From assembly GCF_025532145.1 (NCBI RefSeq), contig NZ_ARXS01000021.1, positions 1 through 64,000 of the forward strand: 64,000 bases of DNA, read 5' to 3'. The position numbers and the translations under genes were made by a program. Shown in pieces: positions 56,235 through 64,000 of the stretch (the stretch's first letter is position 1; every line of letters starts with the position of its first letter). The notes under the pieces are model-generated. The model was not told the origin of the DNA and did no database searches. It saw only the letters and a list, made by a program, of their open reading frames with translations. Origin of the DNA: Alloalcanivorax balearicus MACL04. GTDB lineage: Bacteria > Pseudomonadota > Gammaproteobacteria > Pseudomonadales > Alcanivoracaceae.

Positions 56235-57107
56235 TTACTTAACGAACACCACCGTCTTGTTGCCGTCGACGATGACCCGGTCTTCCAGGTGCCAGCGTAC
56301 CGCGCGCTGCATCACCTGGCGTTCCACGTCCTGCCCCAGGGCGCGCAGTTCGCTGGCCGAGTGGCGGTGGGAGACGCGCTGCACGTTCTGCTCGATGATC
56401 GGTCCCTGGTCCAGATCCTCGGTGACATAGTGACTGGTGGCGCCGATCAGTTTGACGCCACGGTCCCAGGCCTGCTGGTAGGGATTGGCGCCGACGAAGG
56501 CCGGCAGGAAAGAGTGGTGAATATTGATGATGCGATGGGGATGCCGGGCGACGAACTCCGGGCTGAGAATCTGCATGTAACGGGCCAGCACGATCACGTC
56601 CACCTGGCCCTCTAGCAATGCCAGCGCCTGGGCCTCGGCTTCCGCCTTGTTCTCCCTGGTCACCGGAATGTGATGGTAGGGAATGTCAAAGCGCTCCACC
56701 TCGGCGCGCAGATCGTCATGGTTACTGATCACCATGGCGATGGTCGCGGACAGATCATCGCGCGAGACCCGCCAGAGCAGGTCCATGAGCACGTGGTCGT
56801 GACGGGACACCAAAATCGCCACGCGCTTCTTCTCGGCGGCATAGCTGATGTGCCACTGCATACCGTACCGTTCCGCCACCCGCTTGCGGAAATTGTTCTC
56901 CAGGGCGTCCCGGGAACAATCCAGATCCGGAGTCTGGAATTCCAGGCGCAGAAAGAAAGTACCGTCCTGGGTATCGCTGGAGTGCTGATCCAGATCGGTG
57001 ATATTCGCGCCGTGGTTGTAGAAGAAAGTGGAAACCGCGCTGATGATGCCGGGCTGGTCCGGGCAGGTCACCAGCAGCCGCGCGGTGGCGGCGTCAGGGG
57101 TGCTCAT
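56235..57107 (-). CDS. purU: formyltetrahydrofolate deformylase
   Basis: A 290-residue enzyme that releases formate from 10-formyl-THF, balancing one-carbon pools. It has an N-terminal ACT domain (ARLLVTCPDQPGIISAVSTF) and a formyltransferase-like domain with SNHDDLR, the catalytic Asn-His pair in INIHHSFLPAF and the Asp in TSHYVTEDLDQGPII. ATG 57107 has GGAG 6 nt upstream. It overlaps the end of the upstream AraC gene by 14 nt. Confidence 0.95.
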   Translation of the reverse strand: MSTPDAATARLLVTCPDQPGIISAVSTFFYNHGANITDLDQHSSDTQDGTFFLRLEFQTPDLDCSRDALENNFRKRVAERYGMQWHISYAAEKKRVAILVSRHDHVLMDLLWRVSRDDLSATIAMVISNHDDLRAEVERFDIPYHHIPVTRENKAEAEAQALALLEGQVDVIVLARYMQILSPEFVARHPHRIINIHHSFLPAFVGANPYQQAWDRGVKLIGATSHYVTEDLDQGPIIEQNVQRVSHRHSASELRALGQDVERQVMQRAVRWHLEDRVIVDGNKTVVFVK

Positions 57108-58122
57108 TCGTTTCTCCAAAGTGGGTCCGCCGGTACGCCGACGGGGTCATGTTGGTCCATTTCTTGAACGCCCGGTGAAACGAGCTGGCTTCACTGAAGC
57201 CCATCAACAGGGCGATTTCGTCAATACTGAGTTCCGCTTTGGACAGGTAATACACCGAGGCGTCCTTGCGGATCGAATCCTTGATTTCCTGATAGCTGGT
57301 GTTGTCGTCCTTGAGACGGCGGCGCAGGGTCTGCGGTGTCATTTGCAAACGTCGGCAGACTTCGCCGAAGTCAGGGAAATGACCGCCGTAATCCTCGGAC
57401 AGCAAACCCCGGATACGCGCCGGCAGCCCCACGTTATGCACGTTGCCCTCGAACAACTGCGCCAGCGACTCGCGCAGGAAATGGGACAACGACAGCTCGT
57501 TTCTCACCAGAGGCAGGTCCAGGTAGTGGACGGGAAACACCAGCTGATTGACGCCGCTATTGTAATAGGTCGGACAGTTGAACATGAAGCGGTGTTCATC
57601 GTCCTCCTTGAGCGGCTGGTAATCCAGGTAAACCGCCTGGGGCTCCACCACCTTGCCCACCAGCCAGCTCATGAAGCGCAGGCTGAGAAACAGCATGGCA
57701 TCAATGATCACATCACGAAAATCCAGGCGCGGATCGACTTCGGTGATCAGCCGGGCCTGATCGCCCTCACGCCGCAGCCAGGTACGCATGTTGAGGTCGA
57801 ACAACCCATAAAAGCGGATCCCCCGGCGCACCGCCGCATCCAGGGTCGGGCAGTTGATCACTGCGTGGGCCATCATCGAGAAGGTGCCGGGCTTGGACTT
57901 GCGGCCCTGGCCGAAGCCGAGGAACTCATCCTGGGTCTGTTCCATCACCAGCAGCATCAGCCGGATAAAGGTGTCCCGCTCGATGCGGGCGTCCGGCTGC
58001 TCCAGAACATGCCGCTCGATACCGCACTGGTCCAGCAACTCGGGGATGCTCACGCCGCTGCGCGCCGCCCCCTGCAGCACCTTGACCACTCGCCGCACAT
58101 TGATGGTTCTTCGTTGATTCAT
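57094..58122 (-). CDS. AraC family transcriptional regulator
   Basis: A 342-residue regulator with an N-terminal arabinose-binding-like sensor domain of the OruR/ArgR-type group (about 15-200, for example LDQCGIERHVLEQPDARIERDTF in the first 50) and a C-terminal double HTH: QMTPQTLRRRLKDDNTSYQE and IALLMGFSEASSFHRAFKKW. The DNA-binding domain is complete. The 14-nt overlap with purU implies cotranscription, so it may control one-carbon metabolism or a distant target. ATG 58122 is chosen. Confidence 0.9.
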   Translation of the reverse strand: MNQRRTINVRRVVKVLQGAARSGVSIPELLDQCGIERHVLEQPDARIERDTFIRLMLLVMEQTQDEFLGFGQGRKSKPGTFSMMAHAVINCPTLDAAVRRGIRFYGLFDLNMRTWLRREGDQARLITEVDPRLDFRDVIIDAMLFLSLRFMSWLVGKVVEPQAVYLDYQPLKEDDEHRFMFNCPTYYNSGVNQLVFPVHYLDLPLVRNELSLSHFLRESLAQLFEGNVHNVGLPARIRGLLSEDYGGHFPDFGEVCRRLQMTPQTLRRRLKDDNTSYQEIKDSIRKDASVYYLSKAELSIDEIALLMGFSEASSFHRAFKKWTNMTPSAYRRTHFGETNEHP

Positions 58123-58313
58123 CCGCGATCCTGAACATGGGGACGGCGGCTCGCGCCGCGACGGAAAAAGCCGCCTGCCCCGGCCATCCCCGGGAAAGGC
58201 CCAATCATAAATAAAAGCGCCGTCGATTGGCATGGTGATCCCGCCGGCCCGGCGTGCGGCAGCGTCATCCTCAACGCCAAACGCAGGCCATTTCGATAAA
58301 ACTGGAAATTAAA

Positions 58314-58328
58314 TTAATTGTTAATTAA
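58314..58328. promoter_or_regulatory. AT-rich palindromic operator candidate for the TetR export operon
   Basis: TTAATT-GTT-AATTAA, perfect 6-bp arms within a longer AT run (about 58307-58332) in otherwise GC-rich DNA, 32 bp before the TetR ATG. Position and symmetry fit a self-regulated TetR operator overlapping the promoter. The rest of the 238-bp gap to the divergent AraC gene shows nothing further. Confidence 0.5.
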
Positions 58329-58360
58329 ATTAGAGAACATCGACACCAGGGAGATCCGCC

Positions 58361-59011
58361 ATGAGTCCTTCCCGAGGCCGCCGTCCCGGGCGCCCGGAAA
58401 ACAGCACCGGCCCCGATCAGCGCTCGCAGTTGCTGGACGTGGCGGTGCAACAGTTCAGCGAACACGGCATCAGCGGTACACCGCTGAGCCGTATCGCCCG
58501 CGAAGCCCGGGTCACTCCCGCCTTGCTGCACTATTACTTCGGCAACAAGGATCAATTGGTCGATGCCGTGGTTCGCGAACGCGTGCTGGCATTGATGGCC
58601 CCGGCCCTGCAAAGCGTTACCCAACCTTCCCCGGGTGACGGCGCCAGCCACCTTCTGGACCGCTTTGTCGCCACGGTGCTGGAAACCGTGTCGGCGGCCC
58701 CCTGGCTGCCGCCACTGTGGGTGCGGGAAGTGTTGACCGAAGGCGGCCAGCTGCGCGAGATGCTGATACGGGAGGTGGCTCCACGGGTCACGGGCGCCAT
58801 CACCGAAGCGATCGAACGGGACCAGCGGCTAGGCCTGTTGAATCCGGATATCGAACCGCGCCTGGTGCCGATATCGGTGATTGGTCTGACCGTCTTCGCC
58901 CTCGCCACCCATTCCCTGTGGTCCCGTTTCCCAGGCAACCAGGACATCGACACCGCCACCCTGATCCGCCATGTCCGGGCACTGCTGAGCAGCGGTCTGA
59001 GCGGCGGATAA
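58361..59011 (+). CDS. TetR/AcrR family regulator (CecR-like)
   Basis: A 216-residue regulator. The HTH reads RSQLLDVAVQQFSEHGISG then RIAREARVTPALLHYYFGNKDQLVDAV (about 47-73). The C-terminal effector domain is typical of regulators of YbhG-F-S-R-type exporters, of which CecR (YbiH) of E. coli is the studied example. It heads the operon and probably represses it via the AT-rich palindrome upstream. GGGAG precedes the ATG. Confidence 0.88.
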   Translation: MSPSRGRRPGRPENSTGPDQRSQLLDVAVQQFSEHGISGTPLSRIAREARVTPALLHYYFGNKDQLVDAVVRERVLALMAPALQSVTQPSPGDGASHLLDRFVATVLETVSAAPWLPPLWVREVLTEGGQLREMLIREVAPRVTGAITEAIERDQRLGLLNPDIEPRLVPISVIGLTVFALATHSLWSRFPGNQDIDTATLIRHVRALLSSGLSGG

Positions 59012-59042
59012 AGACGTGAACGCAGTCCCGAAGAGGTCCACC

Positions 59043-60002
59043 ATGATGCGCCCTGTTGTTATCTCGCCTTTACTGCTTTTGTTATTCGGTTGCAACGACC
59101 AACCCGAGCCGCTGCTCGGCACCATCGAATGGGATCGCGTGGCGGTGCTGGCCGAAGCGTCCGAACCGGTCATCGAACTGTCGGTGCGGGAGGGCGAGGC
59201 AGTGACTTCGGGCCAGCCGCTGCTGCGCCTGGACCCGACCCGGATTCAGGCACGGCTGGAAGCGGCGCAAGCGGATCTGGCCGGCCAACGGGCCCGGCTC
59301 GCCGAGCTGGAGCGCGGTCCGCGACGGGAAACCATCGACGCCGCCCGCGCCGAGCTCGCCCAGGCGCGCAGCGAACGGACTCTGGCGCGGCAGGATCTGC
59401 GGCGTACACAAACGTTGTTCGAACGCGGCAGCGTGGCCCGCGCCAATCTGGACGACGCCCGCGCCCGGGTGAACAGTCTCGGCGCTCAGGTGGACGCCCG
59501 GCAGGCACGGCTGGACGAACTGCTCGCCGGCACCCGCCCGGAACAACTGGACCAGGCGCGCGCCACCTTGCAGGCGGCACAAGCATCCGTGGCGGAACTG
59601 CGGCGTCAGAGGCAGCGCCTGGACGTGGTGGCCCCCATTGCCGGCCGGGTGGATGCCCTGCCCCACCGCCTTGGCGACCAACCCGCCCAGGGCGCGGTGC
59701 TGGTCAGCCTGCTCGGCGGCGACACCCCTTACGCGCGAGTCTATATACCTGAACCGCGTCGGGCGGCGATCCGGCCCGGCGATCGTTTTCGTGTCGCCGT
59801 GGACGGCATCGACAAGCCCTTCGACGCCGAGGTGCGCAGCATCCGTCAGGACCCCGCCTTCACCCCCTACTACGCGCTCAGCGGCGACGACGCCGCCCGA
59901 CTGTCCTATATGGCGGAACTGACGCTGCTCGGAGAAGCCGCCCGCGAACTGCCGGCGGGAGTCCCTTGCCAAGTCTGGCCAGAGCAAGATGATGAGCACT
60001 GA
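59043..60002 (+). CDS. HlyD-family periplasmic adaptor lipoprotein
   Basis: A 319-residue adaptor. The N-terminus is a lipoprotein signal, LLLLLFGCNDQ, with Cys as the lipidation site. Lipoyl halves (VIELSVREGEAVTSGQPLL and VVAPIAGRVDALPHRLGDQP) flank a coiled-coil hairpin (about 62-175, rich in Ala/Arg/Leu/Gln) and a short beta-barrel follows. It connects the ABC unit to an outer-membrane channel of the TolC type. ATG 59043 follows GAGGTCC. Confidence 0.88.
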   Translation: MMRPVVISPLLLLLFGCNDQPEPLLGTIEWDRVAVLAEASEPVIELSVREGEAVTSGQPLLRLDPTRIQARLEAAQADLAGQRARLAELERGPRRETIDAARAELAQARSERTLARQDLRRTQTLFERGSVARANLDDARARVNSLGAQVDARQARLDELLAGTRPEQLDQARATLQAAQASVAELRRQRQRLDVVAPIAGRVDALPHRLGDQPAQGAVLVSLLGGDTPYARVYIPEPRRAAIRPGDRFRVAVDGIDKPFDAEVRSIRQDPAFTPYYALSGDDAARLSYMAELTLLGEAARELPAGVPCQVWPEQDDEH

Positions 60003-60927
60003 TAACGCCATCGAGACGCACGACCTGACCCGCCGGTTCGGTGACTTTACTGCCGTCGATCACCTGAATCTCAGCGTGCCACGCGGCCAGGTCTACGGCT
60101 TTCTCGGCCCCAATGGCTGTGGCAAATCCACCACCATCCGCATGCTCTGCGGTCTGCTGTTGCCCAGTGAGGGCGATATCCGCGTGCTCGACCTGGACAT
60201 TCCGAAACAGGCCGAAGCGCTGAAGCGCCGGGCCGGGTACATGACGCAAACGTTCTCGCTTTACCGGGATCTGACCGTGCGCGAAAACCTGGAATTCGTC
60301 GCCCGCCTATTCGGGTTGAGCCGTCAGCGCACCCGGCAGCGGGTGGAGGAACTCTGCCACCGCTATCACCTGGAGGCGTTGGCCGGCCAGTTGGCGGGCA
60401 CTCTCAGTGGTGGCCAGAAGCAACGCCTGGCACTGGCCACGGCGGTACTGAACCAACCGGAGCTGTTGTTCCTGGACGAGCCCACCAGCGCCGTGGACCC
60501 GCAATCGCGGCGGGATTTCTGGGACGAACTGTTCGCCCTCACCGACGCCGGCACTACCTTGCTGGTCTCCACCCATTACATGGACGAGGCGGAACGCTGC
60601 CATCAACTGGCGATTCTGCAACGTGGCCGGCTGATGGCCCAGGGCAGCCCCGAGCGGTTGAAAGCCGATGTCGACGCCACGCCTCTGCTGGTGGCGACAG
60701 CGGCCCCGAGAAGGGCACAAACCGTACTGCAAGCATTGGAGGACGTGCGTTCCTGCGCTCAAATCGGCGCCAGCCTGCGGGTGCTGGTGTCCTCCCCGGA
60801 TCAGTTGCCGGCGGTGCGCGATGCGCTGCGGAAGGAAGGTATCGAAGGGAAAGTGGACATCACCGATGTCAATTTGGAGGACGTCTTCGTCGCCGCCACC
60901 CACGGTCACACGGAGGGAGAGTCGTGA
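59989..60927 (+). CDS. ABC exporter ATP-binding protein
   Basis: A 312-residue ATPase of the DrrA/YbhF group. Walker A is FLGPNGCGKSTTIRML, the signature TLSGGQKQRLALATAVL, Walker B LLFLDEPTSAVDPQS and the H-loop STHYMDEAERC. A C-terminal domain of about 90 residues is typical of DrrA-type exporters. YbhF itself is a double-length ATPase, so this is the single-domain version. It overlaps the adaptor gene by 14 nt and ends in a GTGA overlap with the permease. Confidence 0.93.
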   Translation: MMSTDNAIETHDLTRRFGDFTAVDHLNLSVPRGQVYGFLGPNGCGKSTTIRMLCGLLLPSEGDIRVLDLDIPKQAEALKRRAGYMTQTFSLYRDLTVRENLEFVARLFGLSRQRTRQRVEELCHRYHLEALAGQLAGTLSGGQKQRLALATAVLNQPELLFLDEPTSAVDPQSRRDFWDELFALTDAGTTLLVSTHYMDEAERCHQLAILQRGRLMAQGSPERLKADVDATPLLVATAAPRRAQTVLQALEDVRSCAQIGASLRVLVSSPDQLPAVRDALRKEGIEGKVDITDVNLEDVFVAATHGHTEGES

Positions 60928-62012
60928 GCGATCGTTTCAGCTTTTCGCGCCTGCTCGCGGTGGTGATCAAGGAGCTGCGCCAACTGCGCCGGGATCGCCT
61001 TACCTACGGCATGATCATCGGCATCCCCACCCTGCAGCTGATCCTGTTCGGCTACGCCATCAATATGGATGTGCGCCACCTGCCCGCCGCCGTGGTGGAC
61101 CAGGCACAGACACAAACAAGCCGGCAAGTCGTGGAGGAACTGCAGCAATCGCGGGTGTTCAATTTCAATCGCGCCCTCCATCATGCGGGCACCGGCGAGG
61201 CCATGTTGCGGCGCGGAGAAGTGAAGGCGGTGCTGATCATTCCGGCGGATTTCGAGCGCCGTTTGCAAGGCCAACGGCCTCCGCTACAACTGATCGTCGA
61301 CGGTTCCGACCAGGTGGTGCAACAAGCCGCCCGACAAATCGCCCAATTCCCCTTGCGCGGCGCCACCACCACAGCTGCGGTGGAAGTTCTGCCCTACTAC
61401 AATCCACACCGCAACGCGCCGCTGAACACCGTGCCCGGGCTGATCGGCGTGATCCTGACCATGACCATGGTCATGTTCACCGCCATCGCCCTGGTGCGGG
61501 AACGGGAACAGGGCAACCTGGAATTCCTCATCACCACGCCGCTGTCCTCGGCGGAACTGACCCTCGGCAAGGTACTGCCCTTCGTCGCCATCGGCCTGAT
61601 TCAGACTTCACTGGTGTTGCTGCTGGGCAAATGGATTTTCCAGGTGCCGGTGCGGGGCTCGCCGCTCGAACTCTATCTGGCGGCTTTGTTGTTCATCATC
61701 GCCAGCCTGGCACTGGGCATCTTTATTTCCACCCTGGTACGCAGTCAATTCCAGGCGATCCAGGCGGCGATCTTCACCTTCCTGCCACAGATTTTGCTAT
61801 CCGGCTTCATGTTTCCCTATGAAGGCATGCCCAAAGCCGCGCAATGGATCGCCGAGGTCCTGCCGCTGACGCACTTCATTCGCCTGGCACGGGGTATCAT
61901 GCTGCGCGGCGCCGGACTTGCCGATCTGTGGCCGGAGCTGTTGGCGCTGGCCGTCTTCGCCGTGGTCCTGCTGGGTATCGCGGTGGCGCGGGTGCATAAA
62001 CGGCTGGATTGA
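60924..62012 (+). CDS. ABC-2 type permease (YbhS/YbhR-like)
   Basis: A 362-residue ABC2-membrane protein. One N-terminal helix (MIIGIPTLQLILFGYAI), a periplasmic domain of about 130 residues, then five helices including IGVILTMTMVMFTAIALVREREQGNLEFLITTPLS (about 172-206) and LAALLFIIASLALGIFISTL. A single permease suggests a homodimer, unlike the YbhS/YbhR pair. The GTG start overlaps the ATPase stop. Drug or lipid export is expected. Confidence 0.93.
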   Translation: MSDRFSFSRLLAVVIKELRQLRRDRLTYGMIIGIPTLQLILFGYAINMDVRHLPAAVVDQAQTQTSRQVVEELQQSRVFNFNRALHHAGTGEAMLRRGEVKAVLIIPADFERRLQGQRPPLQLIVDGSDQVVQQAARQIAQFPLRGATTTAAVEVLPYYNPHRNAPLNTVPGLIGVILTMTMVMFTAIALVREREQGNLEFLITTPLSSAELTLGKVLPFVAIGLIQTSLVLLLGKWIFQVPVRGSPLELYLAALLFIIASLALGIFISTLVRSQFQAIQAAIFTFLPQILLSGFMFPYEGMPKAAQWIAEVLPLTHFIRLARGIMLRGAGLADLWPELLALAVFAVVLLGIAVARVHKRLD

Positions 62013-62030
62013 GCCGCCCTGGCTCTCGCG

Positions 62031-62447
62031 TTACCGCCGCGGCACCACCGCCAGAGTAACGGTGGCCTTGGCCACCAGTTTGCGCTCGCCGTTGTCATCC
62101 TCGGCGAACACTTCCGATTCCGCCACTGTCACCGCTTTACCGGCTTTCAGTACATTGGCTTCACACACCAGGGCCCGCCCCACCGCCGGGCGCAACAGGT
62201 TGACTTTGAACTCGATGGTCAACGGCATGAAGCCTTCCGCCATGACCGTGGCGGACGCGGCGCCGGCGGTGTGATCCGCCATGGTGCCCACCACGCCGGC
62301 GTGGACATAGCCATTTTGCTGGTGATGATCCTCACGCACGGTCAATCTTGAAACCACCTTACCGCTTTCCACGCCGACGGCTTCCAGACCGAGCAGCTTG
62401 AGAAACGGCGCATTCATCACCCATTTGAAGTCGTCAGTCAGGCTCAC
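62031..62447 (-). CDS. PaaI/DUF4442-type hotdog thioesterase
   Basis: A 138-residue single-hotdog protein of the PaaI thioesterase family. The diagnostic GYVHAGVVGTMADHTAGAAS (about 47-66) is of the HGG-type helix form, followed by IEFKVNLLRPAVGRALVCEA. It probably hydrolyses an acyl-CoA. The start is GTG 62447, seven bases after GGGAGG; the ATG at 62465 has no ribosome site. It is convergent with the ABC operon. Confidence 0.82.
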   Translation of the reverse strand: MSLTDDFKWVMNAPFLKLLGLEAVGVESGKVVSRLTVREDHHQQNGYVHAGVVGTMADHTAGAASATVMAEGFMPLTIEFKVNLLRPAVGRALVCEANVLKAGKAVTVAESEVFAEDDNGERKLVAKATVTLAVVPRR

Positions 62448-62558
62448 TGTTATGCCTCCCGCCATATGGAAAGCAGCAGCATTGCCGATTCCCGCGATCA
62501 AGACCATTGCCAAAAACGACCTGTGCGGGTGGCGTGGATGATCTGATCGGCCTGTCTT

Positions 62559-64000
62559 TCAGTCCGACCGTGCTTCCCGATCAGCCAGTTTCTGTAAATG
62601 ATAGCGAAACTGTCTCGGCGTCATGCCCAAACTGCGCGCGGCACGGCTCTTGTTGCCTCCGGCCCGTCTCAGGGCATCGTCCAACATTGCCCGGTCCTGC
62701 TCCCGTACCCGGCGATAGGGACGTTCCAATACCGCCGCCAACGGTGCCGGTGTCGCGATTATTGGCGGAGCGTCGCTGACGGGGCTGGATTCCTGAGCCA
62801 GAATCCGCTCCACATCGGTGCCCGTCAGGGTATGGTCGTGAGCCATCAGCACCGCGCGGCGAAGAATGTTCTCCAACTGGCGGATATTGCCGGGCCAGCC
62901 ATAGCGCTCAAGCTGCTCCATGGCCTCCGCGGACAACACCACATCGCGCTGGTATTCACGGTTGGTGCGATAGAGGAAGTGCCGGGTTAACAGACGTACG
63001 TCGCCGTGCCGCTCACGCAGTGGCGGCAAATGAATCGGCAGCACATTGAGCCGGTAATAAAGATCCAATCGGAAGTGGCCCGCCCCCACCGCCCGTTGCA
63101 GATTCTTGTGGGTGGCGGCGATGATACGTACCGATACTGGAATGTCACAACTGCCACCCACTCTCTGCACCGCGCGCTTCTCCAGTACTCGCAGCAATTT
63201 GCTTTGCAAGTCCGGGTTCATGTCACCGATTTCATCGAGAAACAAAGTGCCACCGTCAGCCAGCTCGATCTTGCCTTTTTTTTGCGTATTGGCACCGGTG
63301 AATGCCCCTTTTTCGTGACCGAACAATTCCGATTCCAATAACTGTTCGGGAATCGCGGCGCAGTTGATCGCCAGGAACGGTCCGTCCTGGCGGGGGCTCT
63401 GGTTATGCAGCAACTCGGCGAATCTTTCCTTGCCGGTGCCCGATTCGCCGGTAAGCAGCACCGTCACTTCGGTGGCGGCCACCTTGAGCGCATTGGACAG
63501 TGCCTCTCGCAGCGGGGCACTTTCGCCAAGGATGCCATGACTGGGACGACAGTGGCTGAGTGCATCTTTTAGTTGCCGGTTCTCATCGCGCAGGCTGGCG
63601 GTGCGTTCCTCCAGCAGGGCATGGCATTTGAGAATCTGCACGATGAATACCGCCACCGTACGTAAGGTGGCCAGATCACGATCGAACTTGCGTGGTCGCT
63701 GGCGCAGACGATGGGCCGCCAGCACCCCCATGGGCACACCACCGTCCATCAGCGGCACGGCCACATAGGAGACGATTTCGTCTGGCAGCGTGCGCCGGCC
63801 CACGGCGCGGAACAAGAACAAGGGCTCCTCGTCGATGTCTTGAACCACCGCAATCTGCCCGCTGTCCATCACCCGGCCAACGATCCCCTCACCAGGCCGA
63901 TAACGGCCCCGGGCCCGTTCTTCATTGGTCAGGCCATAGGCATAGCGAATGCTCAATCCGTGATCCTGGATTCCCGGCAGCAGAACCCTGGCACGGTTCA
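62559..64000 (-). CDS. NifA-like sigma-54-dependent transcriptional activator, truncated by window edge
   Basis: About 480 residues, open through the end of the window; the N-terminus is missing. Order: GAF sensor domain (GRYRPGEGIVGRVMDSGQIAV and VAVPLMDGGVPMGVLAAHR), coiled linker, AAA+ domain with LLTGESGTGKERFAELLH (Walker A), ELFGHEKGAFTGA (sigma-54 contact loop), GGTLFLDEIGDM (Walker B) and RYGWPGNIRQLENILRRAV, and a C-terminal Fis-type HTH (NKSRAARSLGMTPRQFRYHL). It most resembles NifA/NorR-type activators. The target is unknown; with the sigma-54 promoter of nirBD it shows that RpoN regulation is in use. Confidence 0.9.
   Translation of the reverse strand, partial: NRARVLLPGIQDHGLSIRYAYGLTNEERARGRYRPGEGIVGRVMDSGQIAVVQDIDEEPLFLFRAVGRRTLPDEIVSYVAVPLMDGGVPMGVLAAHRLRQRPRKFDRDLATLRTVAVFIVQILKCHALLEERTASLRDENRQLKDALSHCRPSHGILGESAPLREALSNALKVAATEVTVLLTGESGTGKERFAELLHNQSPRQDGPFLAINCAAIPEQLLESELFGHEKGAFTGANTQKKGKIELADGGTLFLDEIGDMNPDLQSKLLRVLEKRAVQRVGGSCDIPVSVRIIAATHKNLQRAVGAGHFRLDLYYRLNVLPIHLPPLRERHGDVRLLTRHFLYRTNREYQRDVVLSAEAMEQLERYGWPGNIRQLENILRRAVLMAHDHTLTGTDVERILAQESSPVSDAPPIIATPAPLAAVLERPYRRVREQDRAMLDDALRRAGGNKSRAARSLGMTPRQFRYHLQKLADREARSD

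Overview
The window is a high-GC gammaproteobacterial chromosome segment, densely packed with long polycistronic operons. The gene order comEC, exbB/exbD, lpxK, kdsB, low-MW phosphatase, murB, rne / rluC, HAD phosphatase, sppA, maf, yceD, rpmF, plsX, fabD, fabG, acpP, fabF, pabC, mltG, tmk, holB, pilZ, tatD is the order I recall from Pseudomonas. Together with a missing fabH, a GlyGly-CTERM protease and a membrane-rich accessory set, this suggests an Alcanivorax/Alloalcanivorax-type marine hydrocarbon degrader. The genus is inference; no rRNA or other definitive marker is present. I saw no tRNA, rRNA, CRISPR array, phage or complete insertion sequence.

Left part (1-14 kb): a DAHP synthase (aroF), a membrane-anchored peroxiredoxin-like protein, a voltage-gated K+ channel with a C-terminal zinc ribbon, the assimilatory nitrite reductase nirBD behind a clear sigma-54 promoter, a DUF1285/TetR pair, a class V aminotransferase, a permuted NlpC/P60-like protein that appears to have lost its catalytic residues, a secreted trypsin-like GlyGly-CTERM protease with a perfect CRP/Vfr-type palindrome upstream, and the rmuC-tatD pair.

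Core part (14-41 kb): one long minus-strand block for type IV pilus control (pilZ), replication (holB, tmk), peptidoglycan (mltG), folate (pabC) and fatty-acid synthesis (fabF, acpP, fabG, fabD, plsX), then rpmF-yceD, maf, sppA, a phosphatase and rluC. Divergent rne has a long leader of about 770 nt. Beyond rne lies murB-ptp-kdsB-lpxK-msbA-exbD-exbB-comEC on the minus strand, genes for LPS, cell wall and envelope energisation, mostly with 4-8 nt overlaps.

Right part (41-64 kb): DUF2062, epmC, a MATE exporter, an unrecognised protein, an RND pump (adaptor plus permease), and convergent to it a compact four-gene operon that I consider the best candidate for an undescribed system. It encodes a GNAT-like protein, a GH3-type acyl-adenylate amido synthetase, a second GNAT protein and a condensation-domain-like acyltransferase, and follows an AT-rich leader. 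Next come tusA, a transporter remnant, rlmM, purU, an AraC regulator, a TetR/HlyD/ABC export operon with an AT-rich palindromic operator, a PaaI-type thioesterase and a NifA-like sigma-54 activator cut by the window edge.

Intergenic DNA is rich in repeats: six copies of a REP-like palindrome, composite nested palindromes with shared outer arms, a MITE-like element between rpmF and plsX, 76-bp tandem repeats between acpP and fabF, AT-rich 14-bp tandem units, and a hairpin with conserved loop and varying arms near two terminators.
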